From Pseudomonas marginalis (GTDB lineage: Bacteria; Pseudomonadota; Gammaproteobacteria; Pseudomonadales; Pseudomonadaceae), in contig NZ_FNSU01000003.1 in the NCBI RefSeq assembly GCF_900105325.1, positions 3,423,501 through 3,487,500 on the forward strand: DNA of 64,000 nucleotides. The letters are read 5' to 3'. Below, in pieces: positions 1 to 8,676 of this stretch. Numbering within the stretch: the stretch's first letter is position 1; every line of letters begins with the position of its first letter. Under the pieces are notes generated by a model. The model did no database searches. It was not told where the DNA came from and worked only from the letters and a program-made list of their open reading frames with translations. Made by a program: the position numbers and the translations under genes.

Positions 1-303
1 GTGTTCGATGAAGTAGACGTAGGTATCGGTGGCCCCACGGCGGAAATTGTGGGTCAGTTACTGCGCCGCCTGGGGGATCGCGGCCAGGTGCTGACCGTTA
101 CTCACTTGCCACAAGTGGCGGCTCAAGGACATCAGCACTTGTTTGTGCACAAGGTGAGAGACAGCGAAGCGACACACACAGCGGTATCCAAGCTGAACAA
201 GTCGGAGCGCGTGGAAGAAGTGGCGCGGATGCTCGGAGGGATCGACCTGACCAAAGAATCTTTGGCACACGCGAAGAAAATGGTCGTAGCCGCCAAGGCC
301 TGA
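1..303 (+). CDS. recN: DNA repair ATPase RecN, C-terminal part
   Basis: The window opens inside this gene; only the last 100 residues are present. The segment begins with the FDEVDVGIGG stretch that carries the Walker B and D-loop region of SMC-like ABC ATPases, followed by the TVTHLPQVAAQG H-loop region, both highly typical of RecN. RecN acts in recombinational repair of double-strand breaks in the cytoplasm. It is convergent with fur, with a hairpin between them. The GTG at position 1 is an internal valine codon, not the true start. Identification is firm; the missing N-terminal part cannot be judged. Confidence 0.93.
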   Translation: MFDEVDVGIGGPTAEIVGQLLRRLGDRGQVLTVTHLPQVAAQGHQHLFVHKVRDSEATHTAVSKLNKSERVEEVARMLGGIDLTKESLAHAKKMVVAAKA

Positions 304-331
304 GCCGAGCTTTTCCTTATTATAGAAAGCA

Positions 332-357
332 CGAAGGCGACCCCAGGGTCGCCTTCG
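332..357. terminator. Bidirectional terminator between recN and fur
   Basis: An 11-bp inverted repeat (332-342 with 347-357) around a 4-nt CCAG loop lies between the convergent recN and fur stops. Only short T-rich stretches flank it, so it is a moderate-strength terminator for both genes. Confidence 0.6.
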
Positions 358-388
358 ATCGTTTCGCAGAGCAATTCTGCGTCGCTTT

Positions 389-793
389 TTACTTTTTCTT
401 ACGGATGTACAACACAAGATTGTGGTCGACCAAATCGAAACCATGCTCCTCAGCAATTTCGTGCTGGAGCTTTTCGATTGCCGGGCTGGTGAACTCGATA
501 ACCTCATTGGTATCCAGGTCAACCATGTGGTCGTGATGACCACCGTCAGCCAATTCGAACACTGCATGACCGCCGTCGAAATTATGACGAACCACCAGCC
601 CTGCGGCTTCAAACTGGGTCAGTACACGGTAAACCGTGGCCAGGCCGACGTCCTCGTTAGACTCCATCAGCGCCTTGTAAACATCCTCGGCACTCATGTG
701 GCGCTGCTCAGCAGAATCGAGCATTTGTAGAATCTTGACTCGTGGCAGAGTCACTTTAAGACCGGCTTTGCGTAGTTCGCTATTTTCAACCAT
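389..793 (-). CDS. fur: Ferric uptake regulator Fur
   Basis: A 134-residue Fur protein, the standard length. The winged-helix DNA-binding domain covers about residues 1-80 (LPRVKILQML, DVGLATVYRVL) and the metal-binding dimerisation domain the rest, with the HHDH site at residues 86-89 and H124. It has no cysteine, so no CxxC structural zinc site, as in other pseudomonad Fur proteins. Fe(II)-Fur represses siderophore and iron-uptake genes. The start MVENSELRK was chosen over an upstream in-frame start because it matches known Pseudomonas Fur N-termini and has a purine-rich site (GAGAAAG) upstream. It is divergent from bamE with 98 bp between. Confidence 0.96.
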   Translation of the reverse strand: MVENSELRKAGLKVTLPRVKILQMLDSAEQRHMSAEDVYKALMESNEDVGLATVYRVLTQFEAAGLVVRHNFDGGHAVFELADGGHHDHMVDLDTNEVIEFTSPAIEKLQHEIAEEHGFDLVDHNLVLYIRKKK

Positions 794-891
794 GGTTAGC
801 TTTCTCGCGGATGCTGCTTCGCAGCTTCTCTTAATACGGGTATGATCGGCGTTTACGTTGTCCCAGCCAAGATAGTGGAAGTCGCCCACCG
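794..891. promoter_or_regulatory. Divergent fur / bamE promoter region
   Basis: This 98-bp gap must hold both promoters. A TATGAT hexamer at 841-846 is a plausible plus-strand -10 for bamE, but I see no convincing -35. In P. aeruginosa the fur and omlA (bamE) promoters are reported to overlap; the same compact layout is present here. Confidence 0.45.
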
Positions 892-1419
892 ATGCAAAAC
901 ACCAAGCTCTTGCTAACCAGTTTCACCTTTGTGGGACTGCTCGCACTCGCCGGTTGTTCATTCCCCGGGGTTTACAAAATCGACATCCAGCAGGGCAATG
1001 TCGTCACGCAGGACATGATAGACCAGTTACGCCCGGGAATGACCCGACGGCAAGTACGGTTTATTATGGGCAACCCCCTGCTGACCGACACTTTCCACGC
1101 CGATCGCTGGGATTATCTCTACAGCCTGCAGCCTGGTGGCGGTGAACGCCAACAGGAGCGTGTCAGCGTCATTTTCAATGGCAATGACCAGCTTGTCAGC
1201 CTGTCGGGTGACTTCATGCCAGGCGTAAGCCGTGATCAAGCGCTGCTCGGCAACGATAACGGCACAAACGTGACTGCCCCTGTGCAGGAAAGCGAGAAGC
1301 CGAAGTCCGAAGTACCAGCCAAGCCAGGCTCCTTGCTCGACAAGATCCAGAAAGACGTCGACGGGGTCGAAACGGTCCCTGTCCCGACGCCTCAGCCTCT
1401 GGACACCAGCCCGCAGTAA
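892..1419 (+). CDS. bamE: Outer membrane assembly lipoprotein BamE (OmlA)
   Basis: A 175-residue lipoprotein of the BAM complex that inserts beta-barrel proteins into the outer membrane. It has a lipoprotein signal peptide with lipobox LALAGC (Cys22 acylated) and the SmpA/OmlA fold at about residues 25-110, including the QLRPGMTRRQVRFIMGNPL stretch. The C-terminal 60 residues are Pro/Glu/Lys-rich and longer than in E. coli BamE, as is usual for Pseudomonas OmlA. It is followed by a strong terminator. Location next to fur is conserved in Pseudomonas. Confidence 0.93.
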   Translation: MQNTKLLLTSFTFVGLLALAGCSFPGVYKIDIQQGNVVTQDMIDQLRPGMTRRQVRFIMGNPLLTDTFHADRWDYLYSLQPGGGERQQERVSVIFNGNDQLVSLSGDFMPGVSRDQALLGNDNGTNVTAPVQESEKPKSEVPAKPGSLLDKIQKDVDGVETVPVPTPQPLDTSPQ

Positions 1420-1434
1420 CATTGCGGCGCATAT

Positions 1435-1460
1435 AAAAAGCCCGGCATGCCGGGCTTTTT
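1435..1460. terminator. Intrinsic terminator after bamE and rnfH
   Basis: A perfect 26-nt palindrome: a GC core (GCCCGGCATGCCGGGC) flanked by A5 on the left and T5 on the right. It can end transcription from both directions and lies between the convergent bamE and rnfH genes. Confidence 0.88.
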
Positions 1461-1481
1461 GTTGCCTGTCATTCAACCAGC

Positions 1482-1784
1482 TTATGGATGCTGCCGCTTC
1501 GCCAACGCCGCCCTGGCGGCACGCAGCCTGCGCACTTCTTTAGGGTCCACAAGCAAGGGCCGATAGATTTCAATGCGATCGCCCGATTGCACGGGACGCA
1601 CCTCAGCATCCGTGACGACCTTACCGAATACCCCCAAGGGGCAAGCAGCCAGATCCAGTTCAGGAAACTGCATAGCCATCCCTGACAACTGCACTGCTGC
1701 ACGCAGACTGGTTCCCGAAGCCACCGTCAGCGCCAGCAGAACCTGGCGATCCTCGGCGGCATAAACCACCTCGATCTCAACCAT
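1482..1784 (-). CDS. rnfH: RnfH family ubiquitin-like protein (UPF0125)
   Basis: 100 residues with a beta-grasp (ThiS/MoaD-like) fold signature: VEIEVVYA start, GVFGKVV, and VQSGDRIEIYRPLLVDPKEVRR. This last stretch is diagnostic of the RnfH family, conserved next to ratA and smpB in gammaproteobacteria; its function is unclear. The start at MVEIEV was chosen because it matches family N-termini; the reading frame is open far upstream but lies over ratA. It overlaps the ratA stop by 8 bp, so the two are translationally coupled in one operon. Confidence 0.9.
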   Translation of the reverse strand: MVEIEVVYAAEDRQVLLALTVASGTSLRAAVQLSGMAMQFPELDLAACPLGVFGKVVTDAEVRPVQSGDRIEIYRPLLVDPKEVRRLRAARAALAKRQHP

Positions 1785-2211
1785 GCAATTGCTTGGCTCG
1801 CTGGCAGAATGCATCCACCAGGGTATTGGCCGCCTGATTGAACAACGGCCCCAATGTGGCCCGCACAATCGGCCCAGCGTAATCAAACGACAAATCCAGG
1901 CTGATCTTGCAGGCCTTGTCGGTAAGCGCCTTGAAAACCCATACACCATGCAGCTGGGTAAACGGCCCTTCCTGCAAATTCATTTCAATGGACTTGCCCG
2001 GCACCAGCGCATTCCGCGTAACAAAGTGCTGACTGAGCCCGCCTTTCGCCACCCCAACACTGGCAACCATATGTTCATCACTGCTTTCCAGCACCTCGGC
2101 AGTTGAGCACCAAGGCAGGAATTCCGGGTAACGCGCCACGTCGTTGACCAGGTCATAGAGCGCCTGCGCCGGATAGGGCAGCAGGGCCGAACGTTGAATA
2201 TGCGTCGTCAT
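1777..2211 (-). CDS. ratA: Type II toxin-antitoxin RatA-like START-domain protein (COQ10 family)
   Basis: 144 residues of the polyketide cyclase/COQ10 START family. It starts MTTHIQRSALLPYPAQALYDLVNDV and contains RYPEFLPWC and the C-terminal GPLFNQAANTLVDAFCQRA helix. In E. coli RatA was reported to block 70S ribosome association; the family also binds ubiquinone, so the physiological role is uncertain. It is first in the ratA-rnfH operon and divergent from smpB. The start was chosen at the ATG that gives the conserved N-terminus. Confidence 0.9.
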   Translation of the reverse strand: MTTHIQRSALLPYPAQALYDLVNDVARYPEFLPWCSTAEVLESSDEHMVASVGVAKGGLSQHFVTRNALVPGKSIEMNLQEGPFTQLHGVWVFKALTDKACKISLDLSFDYAGPIVRATLGPLFNQAANTLVDAFCQRAKQLHG

Positions 2212-2334
2212 GTGTGCGTGATTTCCACAGCTGAGCGGCAAACATCGCGAAACAACAGTCCGATCCGCGAAAGAAAAAAACCAAAGAACTGCCGGTATTG
2301 TCCGGGATTCGACCAACACGCTCAAGCACGCAGG

Positions 2335-2379
2335 TTGACCGTAGCCGACACGCTCGCAACTCCCTATAATGCCGCCCCT
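2335..2379 (+). promoter_or_regulatory. smpB promoter with -10 very close to the start codon
   Basis: A perfect TATAAT lies at 2365-2370, only 9 nt before the smpB ATG at 2380, and no Shine-Dalgarno sequence fits between them. Transcription would begin within a few bases of the ATG, implying a leaderless or nearly leaderless mRNA. A TTGACC at 2335-2340 is 24 bp upstream, too far for a standard -35. Confidence 0.5.
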
Positions 2380-2862
2380 ATGGCTAAACAAAAGAAACAC
2401 CCCACAGGGACCATCGCGCAAAATAAAAAAGCGCGACACGATTACTTCATCGAACATCGGTTCGAGGCTGGTCTGGTCCTGGCCGGCTGGGAAGTAAAGA
2501 GTCTGCGTGCCAGCAAGTTGCAACTGGTCGACAGCTACGTATTGCTCAAGGATGGCGAGGCATGGCTGCTCGGCAGTCATATCACCCCGCTGACAACCGC
2601 GAGCACCCACGTGATTGCCGACCCGGTGCGCACGCGCAAACTATTGCTCAATGCCCGCGAACTGGAAAAGCTCGCCGCAGCCGTACAGCAGAAAGGCTAT
2701 GCCTGTATCTGCCTGTCCTGGTATTGGAGCAAGCACCTGGTCAAGTGCGAGATCGCACTGGGCAAGGGCAAGAAGGAATACGATAAGCGTGATACTGAGC
2801 GCGAACGCGATTCCAACCGCGAACTGCATCGCGCCGTGCGCAACAAGGGCAAGGAAGAGTAA
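2380..2862 (+). CDS. smpB: SsrA-binding protein SmpB
   Basis: 160 residues, the normal length. SmpB binds the tRNA-like domain of tmRNA and brings it to stalled ribosomes for trans-translation. Recognised by KARHDYFIEHRFEAGLVLAGWEVKSLR, the GSHITPL motif and the basic C-terminal tail (KKEYDKRDTERERD...HRAVRNKGKEE) that enters the ribosomal decoding centre and mRNA channel. The start at MAKQKKHPTG matches the family. Its partner RNA, ssrA, is 6.2 kb downstream. It is divergent from ratA, and its TATAAT box sits 9 nt from the ATG. Confidence 0.97.
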   Translation: MAKQKKHPTGTIAQNKKARHDYFIEHRFEAGLVLAGWEVKSLRASKLQLVDSYVLLKDGEAWLLGSHITPLTTASTHVIADPVRTRKLLLNARELEKLAAAVQQKGYACICLSWYWSKHLVKCEIALGKGKKEYDKRDTERERDSNRELHRAVRNKGKEE

Positions 2863-2872
2863 CCCTTGTAAC

Positions 2873-2906
2873 GATGTAGCCTCGGGACTTCCCCCCCGGC
2901 TACATC
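2873..2906. terminator. Hairpin between smpB and lldR
   Basis: Inverted repeat GATGTAGCC (2873-2881) / GGCTACATC (2898-2906) with a 16-nt loop, at the junction of the convergent smpB and lldR genes; it overlaps the lldR stop codon. There is no T-run, so terminator strength is uncertain. Confidence 0.45.
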
Positions 2907-3667
2907 CCCTTACGCCGCTCCGCACGCGCCACGCGCTGAACCTCCTGACGTACTTCCTCCAACACTTCCTGCACGTACTCCAGGTGACGTGTCGAGACTT
3001 CTCGCGCCTGTTCTGCCCGGCCCTCGATAATCGCCATGTACAGCTCCCGGTGCTGACTGATCAGCATGTCGCGTGTCTCCGTACGTTGCTGATACATGCC
3101 GCCAATATTGGTCACCACGTTACGCTTGAGCAGGTCGAACAAGCCGCGAATGGTGTGCAGCAACACCGCGTTATGGCTGGCCTCCGCAATGGCCAGGTGG
3201 AACTGTGCATCCGCAGCCCCCTCCTCGACCCGACTCACTTCATCAACGCGGGCATAGCAATCCTGCAACGCCTCGAATGCAGCAGTCAGCCGCTCACGGT
3301 CGACCTCAGTAGCTCGCAATGCTGCGTAATAAGCACAGGACGCTTCAAGGGTCTGACGAAACTCCAGCAGGTCACGCTGGGCCTCGGGATTGTTTTCCAA
3401 CAGGTGCAGCAACGGATCGCTGAACGTCGAGCCCAGTGACTCGGCAACATAATTGCCCCCACCCTGACGGCTCACCAACAAGCCCTTGGCCGCCAGCTTC
3501 TGAATCGCCTCCCTCAACGAAGGACGCGACACACCAAACTGTTCAGCCAAAGCGCGCTCGGCCGGCAAGCGCTCACCCGACTTCAACGTGCCCTCAAGGA
3601 TCATCCCCTCAAGCTGCTCGACTATATCGTCAGACAAACGGCGCTGACGCACCTGATCAAACCCCAT
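2900..3667 (-). CDS. lldR: Lactate-responsive GntR/FadR-family regulator LldR
   Basis: 255 residues: GntR winged helix at about residues 8-75 (LPAERALAEQFGVSRPSLREA, GLLVSRQGGGNYV) and an FCD ligand domain at about 90-240. It is divergent from lldP, and a perfect LldR-type operator lies in the shared intergenic region, which fits repression of lactate uptake genes relieved by lactate. PdhR-like regulators are close relatives, but the neighbours and operator support LldR. Confidence 0.88.
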   Translation of the reverse strand: MGFDQVRQRRLSDDIVEQLEGMILEGTLKSGERLPAERALAEQFGVSRPSLREAIQKLAAKGLLVSRQGGGNYVAESLGSTFSDPLLHLLENNPEAQRDLLEFRQTLEASCAYYAALRATEVDRERLTAAFEALQDCYARVDEVSRVEEGAADAQFHLAIAEASHNAVLLHTIRGLFDLLKRNVVTNIGGMYQQRTETRDMLISQHRELYMAIIEGRAEQAREVSTRHLEYVQEVLEEVRQEVQRVARAERRKGM

Positions 3668-3813
3668 AACTCACTCCCCACCATCCCGACCACTCGCCGG
3701 GGCCTCTATTCTGGCCTATCGCCGCCCTTCCAGCACCTATCAGAACCGCTTCGATTCACCCGATCAAACCACCTCGCCTGCCGGGCTACGACCAAAGTTT
3801 TGCGAGCGACAAA

Positions 3814-3842
3814 TTGACACATCCCGCGAAGACTTTTAACCT
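3814..3842 (+). promoter_or_regulatory. Putative sigma-70 promoter of lldP
   Basis: TTGACA (3814-3819) and TAACCT (3837-3842) are separated by 17 bp. The LldR operator starts 17 bp after the -10, a position where bound repressor would block early transcription. Confidence 0.55.
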
Positions 3843-3859
3843 AGCCTCCGGCGATTGTA

Positions 3860-3876
3860 AATTGGTATTACCAATT
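3860..3876. promoter_or_regulatory. LldR operator
   Basis: AATTGGTATTACCAATT is a perfect palindrome with an 8-bp half site and a 1-bp centre. It contains the FadR-subfamily core TnGTnnnACnA and matches the AATTGG...CCAATT pattern described for LldR operators. It lies between lldR and lldP. Confidence 0.85.
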
Positions 3877-3928
3877 ATCCAAGTCGACTATGAAGTGCCT
3901 GACCAACAACAATTAGGGGCCACCCCAT

Positions 3929-5623
3929 ATGCAAACCTGGCAACAGCTCTACAGCCCGCTCGGCAGCCTCGGCCTGTCCGCACTGGCCGCCGTTATTCCG
4001 ATCGTGTTTTTCTTCCTGGCTCTGGCCGTGTTTCGCCTCAAAGGCCACGTGGCCGGCAGCATCACGCTGGCGTTGTCGATACTGGTAGCGATCTTTGCCT
4101 TCCACATGCCAGTGGACATGGCGCTGGCCGCCGCTGGCTACGGTTTTGCCTATGGCCTGTGGCCTATTGCCTGGATCATTGTCGCGGCGGTGTTTCTCTA
4201 CAAACTCACCGTCAAGAGCGGCCAGTTCGAGATCATCCGCAGCTCTGTCCTGTCGATCACCGATGACCAGCGCCTGCAGGTGCTGTTGATCGGCTTCTGC
4301 TTCGGCGCATTCCTGGAAGGTGCTGCCGGTTTCGGCGCCCCCGTGGCGATTACCGCCGCACTGCTGGTAGGCCTGGGCTTCAATCCGCTGTACGCGGCCG
4401 GCCTGTGCCTGATTGCCAACACCGCACCCGTCGCCTTTGGCGCCTTGGGAATTCCGATCATCGTTGCCGGGCAAGTGACCGGAATCGATGCATTCAAGAT
4501 CGGCGCCATGACTGGCCGCCAACTGCCGCTGCTGTCGCTGTTCGTGCCGTTCTGGCTGGTCTTCATGATGGACGGCCTGCGCGGCGTTCGCGAAACCTGG
4601 CCAGCTGCGCTGGTCGCGGGCCTGAGCTTTGCCATCACCCAATACTTCACGTCCAACTTCATCGGCCCGGAACTGCCGGATATCACCTCGGCCCTGGCCA
4701 GCCTGATCTCTCTGACCCTGTTCCTGAAAGTATGGCAACCCAAACGCACTGCGGGCGCGCAGATTGCCGGTGCCACTTCCGACGCAGCGATTACCGCCAG
4801 CGCCGGCGGCTTCGGCCTGCCGCGCAGCACCGTCGCCTCACCTTACAGCCTGGGGCAGATCTTCAAGGCGTGGTCACCGTTCCTGATCCTCACCGTGCTG
4901 GTCACCATCTGGACCCTCAAACCGTTCAAGGCGATGTTCGCCGCAGGCGGCTCGATGTACAGCTGGGTATTCAACTTCGCGATCCCGCACCTGGATCAAA
5001 TGGTGATCAAGGCTGCACCCATCGTGACCAACCCGACTGCGATCCCAGCGATATTCAAGCTGGACCCGATTTCAGCGACCGGTACCGCTATTTTCTTCTC
5101 GGCACTGATCTCGATGCTGGTCCTGAAGATCAATATCAAGATTGGTCTTACCACTTTAAAAGAGACCTTCTACGAGTTGCGGTGGCCGATCCTGTCTATC
5201 GGCATGGTGCTGGCATTCGCCTTTGTCACCAATTACTCCGGCATGTCTTCGACCATGGCGCTGGTATTGGCTGGCACTGGTGCAGCCTTCCCGTTCTTCT
5301 CGCCGTTCCTAGGCTGGCTGGGGGTTTTCCTGACAGGCTCCGACACATCGTCCAACGCCCTGTTCAGCTCGTTGCAAGCCACCACGGCGCACCAGATCGG
5401 CGTCAACGACACGCTTCTGGTCGCTGCAAACACCAGCGGCGGCGTGACCGGCAAAATGATTTCGCCGCAATCGATCGCCGTGGCTTGCGCCGCTACCGGA
5501 CTGGTGGGTAAAGAATCCGACCTGTTCCGCTTCACCCTCAAGCACAGCCTGTTCTTCGCCACGATCGTCGGGCTGATCACCCTGGCCCAGGCTTACTGGT
5601 TTACCGGCATGCTGGTGCACTAA
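3929..5623 (+). CDS. lldP: L-lactate permease LldP
   Basis: 564 residues, the expected length, with a dozen or more hydrophobic segments across the whole protein. Family hallmarks include GAFLEGAAGFGAPVAITAALLVGLGF, NTAPVAFGALGIPI, the GSDTSSNALFSSLQ stretch and SPQSIAVACAATGL near the C-terminus. It imports lactate (and glycolate) with protons across the inner membrane. A good ribosome site (AGGGG) precedes the ATG. It is controlled by the adjacent LldR operator. Downstream a hairpin and 105 bp separate it from the lactate dehydrogenase, without the lldD gene usual in this operon. Confidence 0.95.
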   Translation: MQTWQQLYSPLGSLGLSALAAVIPIVFFFLALAVFRLKGHVAGSITLALSILVAIFAFHMPVDMALAAAGYGFAYGLWPIAWIIVAAVFLYKLTVKSGQFEIIRSSVLSITDDQRLQVLLIGFCFGAFLEGAAGFGAPVAITAALLVGLGFNPLYAAGLCLIANTAPVAFGALGIPIIVAGQVTGIDAFKIGAMTGRQLPLLSLFVPFWLVFMMDGLRGVRETWPAALVAGLSFAITQYFTSNFIGPELPDITSALASLISLTLFLKVWQPKRTAGAQIAGATSDAAITASAGGFGLPRSTVASPYSLGQIFKAWSPFLILTVLVTIWTLKPFKAMFAAGGSMYSWVFNFAIPHLDQMVIKAAPIVTNPTAIPAIFKLDPISATGTAIFFSALISMLVLKINIKIGLTTLKETFYELRWPILSIGMVLAFAFVTNYSGMSSTMALVLAGTGAAFPFFSPFLGWLGVFLTGSDTSSNALFSSLQATTAHQIGVNDTLLVAANTSGGVTGKMISPQSIAVACAATGLVGKESDLFRFTLKHSLFFATIVGLITLAQAYWFTGMLVH

Positions 5624-5645
5624 AGCCGTAGCAATAGGGTCATAA

Positions 5646-5678
5646 CCGACGCCGGGCTATAACTTCGGCGTCGGCTTT
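5646..5678 (+). terminator. Hairpin between lldP and the lactate dehydrogenase gene
   Basis: Stem CCGACGCCG (5646-5654) / CGGCGTCGG (5666-5674), 11-nt loop, then CTTT. It may terminate or attenuate lldP transcription. Confidence 0.5.
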
Positions 5679-5728
5679 GCGCAATCGTGTCAATACGGCG
5701 CCCAGGGGGTGCTGATCCTGGAGGACCA

Positions 5729-8539
5729 ATGAGTCTGCCTGCCGCTTTCCTTGCTGACGTTGCACAGCTGATCCCACAAGATCGACGTTTCGACGATCCA
5801 CTTTCCACCCTCGCATTCGGCACCGACGCCAGCTTTTACCGATTGGTCCCACAACTGGTGATCCGCGTCGAATCGGAAGACGAAGTGGTGGCGCTGCTGC
5901 AACTGGCCCAGCGTGAACGTGTGCCGGTAACCTTCCGCGCAGCCGGCACAAGCCTGTCCGGGCAAGCGATAAGCGACTCGGTACTGATCGTGCTGGGGGA
6001 CAATTGGAACGGCCGTGAGATTCGCGGGCAAGGCACTCAGATCCGCCTGCAACCCGGCGTGATCGGCGCACAGGCCAACGCCTGGCTGGCGCCATTCGGG
6101 CGCAAGATCGGCCCAGACCCGGCGTCGATCAATGCCTGCAAGATCGGCGGAATCGTCGCCAACAACGCCAGTGGCATGTGCTGCGGTACGGCGCAGAACA
6201 CCTACCACACCCTGGCCGGAATTCGTCTGGTCCTGGCCGATGGCAGCCGCCTCGATACAGAAGACGCAAGCAGCGTTACGGCGTTTCGTGAACAGCACGG
6301 CGCACTGCTCGAGCGCCTGGCCACACTCGGCCGTGAAACGCGGGCAAACGCGGAATTGGCAGCAAAAATCCGCCACAAATACCGTCTGAAAAATACCACC
6401 GGCCTGTCACTCAACGCCCTGGTGGATTTTGATGAACCGCTGGATATCCTCAGCCATTTGTTGGTGGGCTCCGAGGGTACCCTCGGTTTTATCAGCGCAG
6501 TCACCTACGACACCGTGATCGACCACCCGAACAAGGCGTCGGCGTTGATCGTATTTCCGGATGTGGAGACCTGCTGCAACGCAGTCACCATCCTGAAAAC
6601 CCAACCGGTGTCGGCTGTCGAGTTGCTGGACCGACGCAGCATGCGCTCGGTGCAGAACAAACCGGGCATGCCCGCATTCGTACAGCACTTGTCAGAAAGT
6701 GCCTGCGCCCTGCTGATTGAATCCCGCGCCGCATCGCCGTCATTGCTGCACGAACAATTGGCGCTGATCATGGCGTCGCTGGCCGTTTTCCCGGTGGAGA
6801 AACAGGTCGACTTCACCGAAGACCCGGTGGAAAACGCCCGCCTGTGGGCCATCCGCAAGGACACCTTCCCAGCCGTAGGTGCTGTACGCAAAACCGGCAC
6901 CACGGTGATCATCGAAGACGTCACCTTCCCGGTCGAGCAACTGGCCATTGGCGTGAACCGCTTGATCGAACTGTTCGACAAACATCACTACGACGAAGCC
7001 ATCCTTTTCGGACATGCCCTGGAAGGCAATCTGCACTTTGTGTTCACCCAAGGCTTCAACAGCACGGAAGAAGTCACACGCTACCAAGCGTTCATGGATG
7101 ACGTCGCGCAATTGGTGGCCGTGGAGTTCGGCGGTTCGCTGAAAGCCGAACACGGCACCGGCCGCAATATGGCACCGTTCGTGGAGCTGGAATGGGGCAG
7201 CGACGCCTATCAACTGATGTGGCAACTCAAACGCCTGCTCGACCCCAACGGCATCCTCAACCCGGACGTGGTGCTCAGCCAAGACCCGCAGATTCACCTC
7301 AAGCACCTCAAGCCGCTGCCTGCGGCCGACGAGCTTGTGGATAAGTGCATTGAGTGCGGTTTCTGTGAACCGGTATGCCCATCGAAGGGCCTGACGTTGA
7401 GCCCGCGCCAGCGCATCGTGATCTGGCGAGATATACAGGCGAAAAAACGCGCCGGCGTCGACACCACCGAATTGGAAGCGGCCTACCACTACCAGGGCAT
7501 CGACACGTGCGCCGCCACCGGCCTATGCGCCCAACGCTGTCCGGTAGGAATCAATACCGGCGACCTGGTGAAAAAACTGCGAAGCCGTGACGCCGACCGT
7601 ACGAAAACCGCCGAATGGCTGGCCACCCATTTCGCCACGGCACTGCAAGGTGCGCGCTTTACCCTGCATGTAGCCAATGGTGCACGCATGCTGCTGGGAG
7701 CGCCTCGCCTGGCGAAGCTGTCGGCCACCATGACCAAGTTGTCCAAGGGACAGATTCCGCAGTGGACCAACGCCATGCCACAACCGGAAAAAGCCATTCG
7801 CTTCAGCCCGGCGGTGACGGATGAGCGGCCACGGGTGGTCTACCTGGCGGCCTGCGTCTCACGCGCCATGGGCCCGGCGGCCGGTGATAAAGAGCAGATG
7901 TCTTTGTACGAAAAAACCCAGGGCCTGCTGGAAAAAGCCGGTTACCAGGTCGTGTTTCCCGACAACCAGGACAACCTGTGCTGCGGCCAGCCTTTCGCTT
8001 CCAAAGGCTACGCCGAACAGGCAGAACACAAACGCCAGGAACTGATCGGCGCCCTGCTCCATGCCAGCCGCGGCGGCCTGGACCCGATCTATTGCGACAC
8101 CAGCCCCTGCACCCTGCGCCTGGTGCAAGACCTCGGCGAAACGCGCCTGGACCTTTACGACCCCGTACGTTTCATCCGCACGCACCTGATGGACCGTCTC
8201 GATTTCACCCCCCAGGAAGCGCCGATCGCCGTACACGTCACCTGCAGCACCCAACACCTGGGAGAAAGCCAGGCCCTGATCGACCTCGCCCGCCGCTGTG
8301 CCAAAACCGTGGTGATCCCGGAAGGCATTCACTGCTGCGGGTTTGCCGGCGACAAAGGTTTCACCACGCCGGAACTCAACGCCCACTCGCTGCGCTCCCT
8401 CAAGGATGCAGTGCAGTATTGCAGTGAAGGCATCTCCACCAGCCGCACCTGCGAGATCGGCCTGAGCCAGCATGGCGGCATCGACTATCACGGATTGGTG
8501 TACCTCGTGGATCGCGTGACCCAGGCCCGCGCCCATTAA
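5729..8539 (+). CDS. FAD-binding and 4Fe-4S D-lactate dehydrogenase (GlcD-GlpC fusion)
   Basis: 936 residues. A PCMH-type FAD domain (VTFRAAGTSLSGQAISD, GGIVANNASGMCCG, LVGSEGTLGFI) fills about the first 530 residues. Two ferredoxin-type clusters follow: CIECGFCEPVC near residue 540 and CAATGLCAQRC near 593. Two CCG motifs are near residues 750 and 868 (NLCCGQPFASKG, HCCGFAGDKG). In Pseudomonas lld operons this protein oxidises D-lactate and passes electrons to the respiratory chain. The start MSLPAAFLAD has a GGAGG site 6 nt upstream. It is in the lldP locus, but lldD is absent here. Related 2-hydroxyacid dehydrogenases are possible, but the context favours D-lactate. Confidence 0.88.
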   Translation: MSLPAAFLADVAQLIPQDRRFDDPLSTLAFGTDASFYRLVPQLVIRVESEDEVVALLQLAQRERVPVTFRAAGTSLSGQAISDSVLIVLGDNWNGREIRGQGTQIRLQPGVIGAQANAWLAPFGRKIGPDPASINACKIGGIVANNASGMCCGTAQNTYHTLAGIRLVLADGSRLDTEDASSVTAFREQHGALLERLATLGRETRANAELAAKIRHKYRLKNTTGLSLNALVDFDEPLDILSHLLVGSEGTLGFISAVTYDTVIDHPNKASALIVFPDVETCCNAVTILKTQPVSAVELLDRRSMRSVQNKPGMPAFVQHLSESACALLIESRAASPSLLHEQLALIMASLAVFPVEKQVDFTEDPVENARLWAIRKDTFPAVGAVRKTGTTVIIEDVTFPVEQLAIGVNRLIELFDKHHYDEAILFGHALEGNLHFVFTQGFNSTEEVTRYQAFMDDVAQLVAVEFGGSLKAEHGTGRNMAPFVELEWGSDAYQLMWQLKRLLDPNGILNPDVVLSQDPQIHLKHLKPLPAADELVDKCIECGFCEPVCPSKGLTLSPRQRIVIWRDIQAKKRAGVDTTELEAAYHYQGIDTCAATGLCAQRCPVGINTGDLVKKLRSRDADRTKTAEWLATHFATALQGARFTLHVANGARMLLGAPRLAKLSATMTKLSKGQIPQWTNAMPQPEKAIRFSPAVTDERPRVVYLAACVSRAMGPAAGDKEQMSLYEKTQGLLEKAGYQVVFPDNQDNLCCGQPFASKGYAEQAEHKRQELIGALLHASRGGLDPIYCDTSPCTLRLVQDLGETRLDLYDPVRFIRTHLMDRLDFTPQEAPIAVHVTCSTQHLGESQALIDLARRCAKTVVIPEGIHCCGFAGDKGFTTPELNAHSLRSLKDAVQYCSEGISTSRTCEIGLSQHGGIDYHGLVYLVDRVTQARAH

Positions 8540-8676
8540 TCCCGCAAAAAAACAGAACCCCTGCGCGCTGGCGTAGTCATCTGCATAGGCCTCGACGCAC
8601 GAGGCCCATCAGTGATGTCGCTGGCAGCCCATGAACGCCAGCAGCGTCGAGCCTTTTTTGCGCAAGGAGATACCCT

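Noticed and set aside
389..889. Longer Fur starting at 889
   Set aside because: The extra 32 residues cover the divergent promoter region and are absent from Fur proteins.
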